This document shows positions 58,628-64,000 of a stretch of 64,000 nucleotides of DNA, in pieces. Both the position numbers and the translations under genes were made by a program. Source of the stretch: Mycobacterium sp. E2479 (GTDB lineage Bacteria > Actinomycetota > Actinomycetes > Mycobacteriales > Mycobacteriaceae); assembly GCF_001667925.1 (NCBI RefSeq), contig NZ_LZJR01000027.1, forward strand, positions 43,580 through 107,579, written 5' to 3'. Every line of letters starts with the position of its first letter. Positions within the stretch are counted from its first letter, which is position 1. A model generated the notes under the pieces. It was not told the origin of the DNA. It did no database searches and was given only the letters and a program-made list of their open reading frames with translations.

Positions 58628-59938
58628 CTATGCGCCCTTCAGCCGCACGCAGAGATGTGTCGGGCCGCGCAGTGACGCGTTGGTCGACCAGGTGGTGTCA
58701 CTCACTGGCTCGATGCGTTTGACGTTTTGCACCAGTTCGCGCAGCACAGCCTGAGCCTCCAATCGGGCTAGAGGCGCGCCGAGGCACATGTGCGCTCCAT
58801 ATCCGAATGCGACGTGCATGCGGGGGTTGCGATCAGCAATGTAAGCATCCGGATTCTCGAAAACCCGCGGGTCACGGTTCGCAGCACCGTAGGACATCAA
58901 CACTCGCGACCCTCTCGGGATCGTCACATCACCCACGGTGTAGCCGGCGACTGTGTTGCGGTATAGGTGCTGGATCGGCGACGAGTATCGCAACTGTTCC
59001 TCCACGGCCATCGGGATGAGCTCCGGATTCTCCCGGATCTTGTCGTACTGGTCGGGGTTGCGGGCGAGCGTGTCGAAGATGCCGCCCAATAGGTTGGTGG
59101 TCGTTTCGTTGCCGGCCGCCAGCAGCAGTAAGGCAAAGGCAAACAATTCGTCATCGGTGATCGGGCCATCCGCGCTCTCGTTCACCAGACGTCCTAGCGC
59201 AGTGTCCGAGTCCTTGAGGGCACCGTGTCTGAATTGACCCAAGAGGTAGCTCCGCAGCGCGAATACGGCGCGGACCGCGGTGACCGATTTGCCGACGGAC
59301 TCGAGGTTAGGCGCCAAATCCATTATCTTTACTGCATTTTCGGACCAGCACCTGAATTGCGCTATGTCGGCGTCAGGCACACCCAAGATATGCGCGATCA
59401 TGCTCATCGGCATCGGGATCGTCAATCTACGCACCACATCGCAGCCTGGGTTCGCGATTACATCGGCGACCATCGTCTTGGCGAGGTCGTCGATCATCGG
59501 AGTCCAGCTTTCCAGCGCGCGCTTGGTGAAGGCGGGCTGAACCTTCTTCCGCAACTGCGAATGCTGCTCACCATCGGTGAAGACGAGAAACGGCATCGCG
59601 AACTTGATGCGCGTGACACCTTCCGTGCTGTTGATCTGCTCGGTGGCCTTGAGAGCCTCGCGTAAATCGTTATGGCGGCTGATGATCCACGTCGCCCGTC
59701 TCGGGTTGTAATGGACTCGATCACCCTGGTGCAGCTTGCGGTAGGCCGGAAACGGGTTCGCTGCTGTGGCCGGATCCAAGGGGTCGTAGTCGGTGATGAT
59801 CGCGTCCGCGAAGGCGCTCTTGCCCAACCGTCGTCGGTGCAGCACAGCCCCGACATTGAGCACCGCCGCGTCTTTGATCGGCTTCGCAAATGCGCCGACG
59901 GCGCTCCCCGCACCCGTAACGGAATTTGTGCTGGTCAC
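58628..59938 (-). CDS. Cytochrome P450 monooxygenase
   Basis: A 436-residue P450, longer at the N-terminus than most (about 40 extra residues before YDPLDPATAANPF). The I-helix AAGNETT (274-280), ExxR E314/R317 and heme loop VAFGYGAHMCLG with Cys385 are intact. GTG 59938 follows GGGAGG and leaves the 28-bp palindrome at 60,006-60,033 in the promoter; an ATG at 60010 would overlap it. It is co-directional with the lipase and SDR genes upstream. Substrate not identified. Confidence 0.94.
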   Translation of the reverse strand: MTSTNSVTGAGSAVGAFAKPIKDAAVLNVGAVLHRRRLGKSAFADAIITDYDPLDPATAANPFPAYRKLHQGDRVHYNPRRATWIISRHNDLREALKATEQINSTEGVTRIKFAMPFLVFTDGEQHSQLRKKVQPAFTKRALESWTPMIDDLAKTMVADVIANPGCDVVRRLTIPMPMSMIAHILGVPDADIAQFRCWSENAVKIMDLAPNLESVGKSVTAVRAVFALRSYLLGQFRHGALKDSDTALGRLVNESADGPITDDELFAFALLLLAAGNETTTNLLGGIFDTLARNPDQYDKIRENPELIPMAVEEQLRYSSPIQHLYRNTVAGYTVGDVTIPRGSRVLMSYGAANRDPRVFENPDAYIADRNPRMHVAFGYGAHMCLGAPLARLEAQAVLRELVQNVKRIEPVSDTTWSTNASLRGPTHLCVRLKGA

Positions 59939-60005
59939 GCTCAACTGCCTCCCTGACAACGCCTCGTGGAATGCCGACAGCTGCGACATCCCCGAAGCCA
60001 ATACC

Positions 60006-60033
60006 ACCATACACTTAATCGGCAGCGTATGGT
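60006..60033. promoter_or_regulatory. Inverted repeat ACCATAC-N14-GTATGGT
   Basis: Perfect 7-bp arms in a 28-bp element between the lipase stop (60051) and the P450 start (59938). TATGGT also occurs in the palindrome upstream of the CYP142-like gene (62,185-62,192). It is likely an operator for the P450. Confidence 0.5.
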
Positions 60034-60050
60034 CTTCCGGGCAATGGCAC

Positions 60051-60929
60051 TTACCCTGTCAACACCGTCCGCAATGCCGCACACTGGCGGTCGAAGAAAG
60101 CCCGAGATACTCCGGCGGAAGGGGCGATCATGTCAAATCCGTGGAATGCTCCGGCAACGATGTCGAGATCGCACGGAACACCAGCCGCAAGCAGGCGGCG
60201 GGCGTACTCGACGTCTTCGTCGTACAGCGGATCCAGAGTGCCCACGCCCACCCACGCGGGCGCGACACCCGTCAGATCGACCCGCCGTGATGGCACTGCT
60301 GCTTCCGGGTCGATACCCTTCAGGTAAGCCGCCCACCCGAGCCGATCGCACTTTAGGTTCCACATCCGGTAATTGGGATTGTCGACGCCCGCGCGGTCAT
60401 CGACCATCGGATAAACCAGCAGCTGGAACAGTGGCGTCACCTCGCCGCGGTCGCGCGCCAGCAGCGCCAGGGCCGCGGCAAGGCCGCCCCCGGCGCTGGC
60501 CCCCCCGATGACGATGCGCGACGGGTCGACACCGGGCAGCCGGGCTAGCCACTTCAGCGCCGCATAGCAGTCTTCGAGCGCAGCTGGGAATGGATACTTC
60601 GGCGCCAGACGGTAGTCCACCGCGGCGACCGGTACACCGAGCCGCTGCCCGAAGCGGCGGCACAACATATCGTCCTGTGCTGCCGATCCAATGACATATC
60701 CCCCGCCGTGGATCCACAATAGCGCCGGACCGAGTTGGTCAGCCGCGGGCCGTTGGTGCAGCCGCACGCTCGTCTGGTCCGAGAGGGTCAGCACCTCGAC
60801 GCCTTTAGGTGTACGCAACGCCGGCAACCGGGTCAGGGGCCGCAGCAGCGGCAGGGTGTAACGGTTAAAGATGCCTCGCGGCAGTACCCGCGCGATTTTG
60901 CGGAGGTCGGGATGAAAATTCTCGGTCAT
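60051..60929 (-). CDS. Alpha/beta hydrolase of the hormone-sensitive lipase family
   Basis: A 292-residue esterase/lipase. The HGGG oxyanion motif (LLWIHGGGYVIG), the nucleophile elbow GASAGGG, the Asp in GTLDPLYDE and the His in AFHGFDM form a complete HSL-type active site. ATG 60929 (MTENFHPDL) is preferred to the longer frame, which enters the SDR gene. Its start lies 8 bp after the SDR stop, making a two-gene operon. It probably cleaves acyl esters, for example of sterols or glycerol. Confidence 0.92.
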   Translation of the reverse strand: MTENFHPDLRKIARVLPRGIFNRYTLPLLRPLTRLPALRTPKGVEVLTLSDQTSVRLHQRPAADQLGPALLWIHGGGYVIGSAAQDDMLCRRFGQRLGVPVAAVDYRLAPKYPFPAALEDCYAALKWLARLPGVDPSRIVIGGASAGGGLAAALALLARDRGEVTPLFQLLVYPMVDDRAGVDNPNYRMWNLKCDRLGWAAYLKGIDPEAAVPSRRVDLTGVAPAWVGVGTLDPLYDEDVEYARRLLAAGVPCDLDIVAGAFHGFDMIAPSAGVSRAFFDRQCAALRTVLTG

Positions 60930-60936
60930 TGGCCCC

Positions 60937-61857
60937 TCATACCCCGAAGGCGACGCCAGTGAGCTTCTCGGATACCGCCCACAGGCGTTGCTGCACATCC
61001 GTGTCGTGAGACTTGGCGCTGGACGTCACCTGTTTGGGATAGCCCTTGAGCTCGCCCAGCCCACGCGGCCCCCAGTACTGTCCGCCGCGTACCTCAGGAT
61101 CGGTCGCGGCTCGCAGTTGCGGCAGGGCACCGATGCGTGGGTTTTGCCCCACCAATGGTCCAGCGAGTTTCACCAGTGGAGCAACAGGTTTCCACACGTG
61201 GCGCGTCAACTCGGAATTGGTAAAACCCGGATGCGCTGCCACCGCGATGGTCGGTTTGCCTGCCGCGGCCAGACGCCGCTGCAACTCGTAACAGAACATC
61301 AGATTCGCAAGCTTTGACTGGGCGTAGGCCGCGCCGCGGTTGTAGCGCTGCTCCCACTGCAGATCGTCAAAATGGATTGCACCGCCCAGCTTGTGCCCGT
61401 TGCTGCTGACGACGACGATTCGTGATCCGTAGACCGTTGTGAGGTTGTCTAGCAGCAACCCGGTTAGAGCGAAATGCCCGAGATGATTTGTGCCGAACTG
61501 TAATTCAAATCCGTCAGGGGTCACCTGTTTCGGCGGGACCATCACACCGGCGTTGTTTATCAGCAAATCGATTCGCGGGTGTGCGCAGCTCAGTGCCTCT
61601 GCGGCGGCTCGCACCGACTGCAGCGAGCCGAGGTCGAGGGGCTGGACAGTGACCTGAGCGGTCGGGGACGTAGCCAGGATGCGAGCCGCGGCGGCCCTAC
61701 CCTTGGCGGGGTCGCGTACCGCGAGCACAACCCAGGCCCCACGCGCAGCCAAAGCCCGCGCGGTGTCGTAGCCCAACCCGGTATTAGCGCCTGTGACGAC
61801 CGCCGTCCGCCCGGTTTGATCCGGAACCCTGGCCTCCGTCCATTTCGCTACGCTCAT
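60937..61857 (-). CDS. Short-chain dehydrogenase (retinol dehydrogenase-like)
   Basis: A 306-residue SDR of the protochlorophyllide reductase/retinol dehydrogenase subgroup: TGANTGLG (about 20-27), LLINNAGVM, catalytic Ser in VVVSSNGHK and YAQSKLANL (Tyr/Lys). ATG 61857 has GGGGG at 8 nt; ATG 61863 is too close. First gene of the operon with the lipase. Members reduce or oxidise hydrophobic alcohols such as sterols or retinoids. Confidence 0.92.
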   Translation of the reverse strand: MSVAKWTEARVPDQTGRTAVVTGANTGLGYDTARALAARGAWVVLAVRDPAKGRAAAARILATSPTAQVTVQPLDLGSLQSVRAAAEALSCAHPRIDLLINNAGVMVPPKQVTPDGFELQFGTNHLGHFALTGLLLDNLTTVYGSRIVVVSSNGHKLGGAIHFDDLQWEQRYNRGAAYAQSKLANLMFCYELQRRLAAAGKPTIAVAAHPGFTNSELTRHVWKPVAPLVKLAGPLVGQNPRIGALPQLRAATDPEVRGGQYWGPRGLGELKGYPKQVTSSAKSHDTDVQQRLWAVSEKLTGVAFGV

Positions 61858-62249
61858 CGACATAACCCCCTGGATCTGACATGCGCCACATTCGTGAGAC
61901 CGCATGTGGCTCGGCTAACCCTCGAAGCCGTTTCGCATCGCTCGTGGCTAGCGGCTGGCCGCCTCGCATCTCGCGCATACCACTCAGCAGCAACACTTTT
62001 CGGTAAATCGTCTGTAAGCGGCTTCCTCCCAATCTCGTGGCGATGTCTTACCGTCGACCGCGTTCGCATCGTCACAGAGTCCGCCGCTGTCTTATGACTA
62101 GGCATAATAGCAATAGTGTGTGGTCTGCCCGAGGCGGTGCGGCGCGAAGCTCACCCCCGGACTGGCCCCACGCTTTAATAAGTATGTATGGTCAGTGGCG
62201 CGTGACCATGCTGGCCACGCGTCGTGAACAGATTGGCTGGTAACCGGAG
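61858..62249. promoter_or_regulatory. Divergent intergenic region between SDR and CYP142-like genes
   Basis: About 390 bp, carrying both promoters. Short frames are present but none coding-like. AT-rich sequence TTTAATAAGTATGTATGG occurs just before the palindrome at 62,188-62,209. Confidence 0.45.
62188..62209. promoter_or_regulatory. Inverted repeat ATGGTCA-N8-TGACCAT upstream of P450
   Basis: Perfect 7-bp arms in a 22-bp element ending 40 bp before the P450 ATG. Probable operator; it shares TATGGT with the element at 60,006. Confidence 0.5.
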
Positions 62250-63482
62250 ATGGCAGTCTCGACACCTGTGTCCACTCAAATTCGACCGGACCTCGATTTC
62301 ACCGATGGACAGTTCTACGCGCATCTGCTGGGACATCCGCGGTCCGCTTACGGCTGGATGCGCGGCAATGAGCCCATCTTCCGCGACCGCAACGGACTGG
62401 TCGGCATCACCACCTACGCGGCGATCATGGACGCTGAACGCCAGCCGGACCTGTTCTCCAACGCTGGCGGCATTCGCCCAGACATGCCGCCGTTACCGAT
62501 GATGATCGACCTCGACGACCCCGAACACATGAAGCGCCGCAAACTCGTAAGTGCCGGGTTCACCAAGCGCCGCGTGCTCGACCAGGTGGGCTCGATCGAC
62601 ACCCTGTGCGACGAACTGATCGACGAGGTAGCCGAGCGCGGCGAATGCGACTTTGTCGAATACCTTGCCGCTCCACTGCCGATGGCCGTGATCGGCAACA
62701 TGATGGGTGTCGAGAAAGCCGATCGCCCCAAGTTCCTGAAATGGACCGACGACTTCCTGCTCACGCTGAGCTCGACGGCAACCCCGGAAATACTTGCGAC
62801 GGCGATGGAGTCGTTCGCTCAGCTGTCGGACTACATCAACAGGATGGTGGCCACCCGCAAGGCTGAAGCCACCAGCGACATGGTCAGCGCCTTGGTCTAT
62901 GCGGAAGTCGATGGCGAGAAGCTGTCCGACGAGCAAGTGTTCCAGGAGATCCTGATGCTCCTGGTGGCCGGCGACGAAACCACCCGTCACACGCTGTCGG
63001 GTGGCTGGGCCGAATTACTACGTCACCCTGGTCAGCATGCCCGGCTACGAGAGGACACCACAACTCTGTTGGGAACCGCCATCGAAGAGATGCTGCGGTA
63101 CTCATCGCCCGTCAAGAACATGTGCCGGCATTTGACCCGCGACGCGGAGTTCTATGGCTACTCGTTTGAGAAGGGCGACAAGGCGCTCTTGATGTTCGAG
63201 TCGGCCAACTTCGACGAGTCTATTTTCGATGAGCCCGAGGAGTTCAGAATCGATCGCGCGCCAAACAATCATCTGGCGTTCGGGTTCGGCGCCCACTTCT
63301 GCATCGGCAACCAGCTCGCGCGCCTGGAGTTGCGTGAGATGTCTCGAAAGCTGTTAGGGCGCTTGCCTGACTTGCGCTTGGCTACCGACGGTCCGTTGCC
63401 GCTACGGCCAGCGAACTTCGCCGTGGGCCTGGAGTCGATGCCCGTGACGTTCACCCCGGTAGCCCGCTCCACCGCCCCCTGA
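62250..63482 (+). CDS. cyp142: Cytochrome P450 of CYP142 type (probable steroid C26 monooxygenase)
   Basis: A 410-residue P450 resembling the mycobacterial CYP142 group: DAERQPDLFSNAGGIRPD (about 61-78), LPMMIDLDDPEHMKRRKLV, APLPMAVIGNMMGV, ESANFDESIF, and LPLRPANFAVGLESMPV at the end. The I-helix is VAGDETTRHTLSGG (239 on), ExxR E280/R283, heme loop LAFGFGAHFCIG with Cys351. Known CYP142 enzymes hydroxylate the terminal side-chain carbon of cholesterol and cholestenone and oxidise it to the acid. Assignment is by recalled similarity. It is preceded by a 22-bp palindrome and is the best hint that the window serves steroid-like substrates. Confidence 0.85.
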   Translation: MAVSTPVSTQIRPDLDFTDGQFYAHLLGHPRSAYGWMRGNEPIFRDRNGLVGITTYAAIMDAERQPDLFSNAGGIRPDMPPLPMMIDLDDPEHMKRRKLVSAGFTKRRVLDQVGSIDTLCDELIDEVAERGECDFVEYLAAPLPMAVIGNMMGVEKADRPKFLKWTDDFLLTLSSTATPEILATAMESFAQLSDYINRMVATRKAEATSDMVSALVYAEVDGEKLSDEQVFQEILMLLVAGDETTRHTLSGGWAELLRHPGQHARLREDTTTLLGTAIEEMLRYSSPVKNMCRHLTRDAEFYGYSFEKGDKALLMFESANFDESIFDEPEEFRIDRAPNNHLAFGFGAHFCIGNQLARLELREMSRKLLGRLPDLRLATDGPLPLRPANFAVGLESMPVTFTPVARSTAP

Positions 63483-63525
63483 CACCTAGGGCGCCTGCTA
63501 CGCGTTCCCGGTCACCTTCGGACCA

Positions 63526-64000
63526 CTACTTCATCTGGAAGTTGGGTTTGCGTTTTTCGGCGAAGGCGCGAGGGCCCTCCCTGGAATCCTCGGACATGAA
63601 CACGGGAATGCCGTTGCGGGTGTCAGGTATGAAGGCGTCGTTCTCGTGCATGCCCTCGGTTTCGCGGATGGTCTTGAGGATCGCCTGAACCGCCAGCGGC
63701 CCATTGTTGTTGATCACCTCGGCGATCTCGAGCGCCCTGGTCAGCGCGTGACCATCGGGCACTACATGCCCGATCAGCCCGAACTGCTTGGCCTCGGCAG
63801 CGGAGATATGCCGCCCGGTCAATAAAATATCGCAGGCGATCGTGTAGGGGATTTGACGCACCAGCCGGACCGCCGACCCCCCCATCGGGTACAGACTCCA
63901 ACGGGCCTCCGACACCCCGAATTTCGCGCCTTCGCCGGCAACTCGGATATCGGTGCCTTGCAGGATTTCGGTTCCCCCCGCGATCGCGGCACCGGCTACC
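63526..64000 (-). CDS. Enoyl-CoA hydratase/isomerase family protein, C-terminal part
   Basis: The 3' 158 codons of a crotonase-fold gene running off the right edge. The visible part begins [19 protein letters not shown] (second oxyanion-hole segment), then [35 protein letters not shown] and the C-terminal [14 protein letters not shown], a common ending of this family. Convergent with the CYP142-like gene (43-bp gap). Likely the hydratase step of a beta-oxidation pathway. Confidence 0.9.
   Translation of the reverse strand, partial: VAGAAIAGGTEILQGTDIRVAGEGAKFGVSEARWSLYPMGGSAVRLVRQIPYTIACDILLTGRHISAAEAKQFGLIGHVVPDGHALTRALEIAEVINNNGPLAVQAILKTIRETEGMHENDAFIPDTRNGIPVFMSEDSREGPRAFAEKRKPNFQMK

Noticed and set aside
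1..64000. CRISPR array
   Set aside because: The only regularly repeated short units are the IS-end arrays of 2-4 imperfect copies with 5-10 bp spacers, unlike CRISPR repeats; no cas genes are present.

Overview
The window looks like a catabolic accessory region of a high-GC actinobacterium, most probably a Mycobacterium. The support is the density of cytochrome P450s (six intact and one decayed), the many CaiB/BaiF family III CoA-transferases (six genes, eight domains), a steroid C26-hydroxylase-like P450 of the CYP142 type, an ECF41 (SigJ-like) sigma factor with its SDR partner, a DUF1918 protein, a deazaflavin (F420)-dependent nitroreductase and an NDMA-type alcohol dehydrogenase. No species is assigned.

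Layout. (1) 1-17.3 kb: a tight catabolic block. A minus-strand operon (13.98 to 5.17 kb) encodes an SRPBCC protein, an amidohydrolase, two acyl-CoA dehydrogenases, a double CaiB, an OB-fold/DUF35 protein, a thiolase-like protein without the nucleophilic Cys, and a P450. Around it lie three more CaiB genes, a P450, an enoyl-CoA hydratase, an SDR and a Rieske oxygenase. This fits CoA activation of a hydroxylated acid followed by an acyl-CoA dehydrogenation, hydration and aldol-type cleavage cycle, as in steroid side chains. (2) 17.3-30.1 kb: mostly housekeeping or stress genes (ECF41 operon, hydrolase, secreted peptide, SPFH protein, molybdopterin oxidoreductase, Ca2+/H+ antiporter, GMC oxidoreductase, TetR). 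(3) 30.1-51.2 kb: a second catabolic region lying between direct repeats of the 3' half of a CAU-anticodon tRNA. It holds CaiB genes, a disrupted aldehyde dehydrogenase, an amidohydrolase, P450s, TetR regulators, a ferredoxin/alcohol dehydrogenase pair, an epoxide-hydrolase-like protein, two Rieske oxygenases and an enoyl-CoA hydratase. (4) 51-57.3 kb: a nitrilase locus set in gene debris (IS end repeats, a truncated transposase, tRNA remnants, P450 and AveC-like pseudogenes). (5) 57.3-64 kb: a MarR/diiron-oxidase-like pair, a P450, a lipase, an SDR, the CYP142-like P450 and a partial enoyl-CoA hydratase.

The most striking observation is at 31,996-32,088. The aldehyde dehydrogenase gene is interrupted because a 69-bp segment lies backwards between perfect 12-bp inverted repeats. 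Flipping that segment on paper restores one uninterrupted 508-codon gene with the conserved GFYYEPT...QDEVFGP block. It is either an invertible on/off element or a fixed micro-inversion. Other notable signals are a shared ACAGANNNTGT motif in four promoter regions, a nitroreductase pseudogene explained by two clean internal deletions relative to an intact copy 15 kb away, and island-like tRNA fragment repeats.
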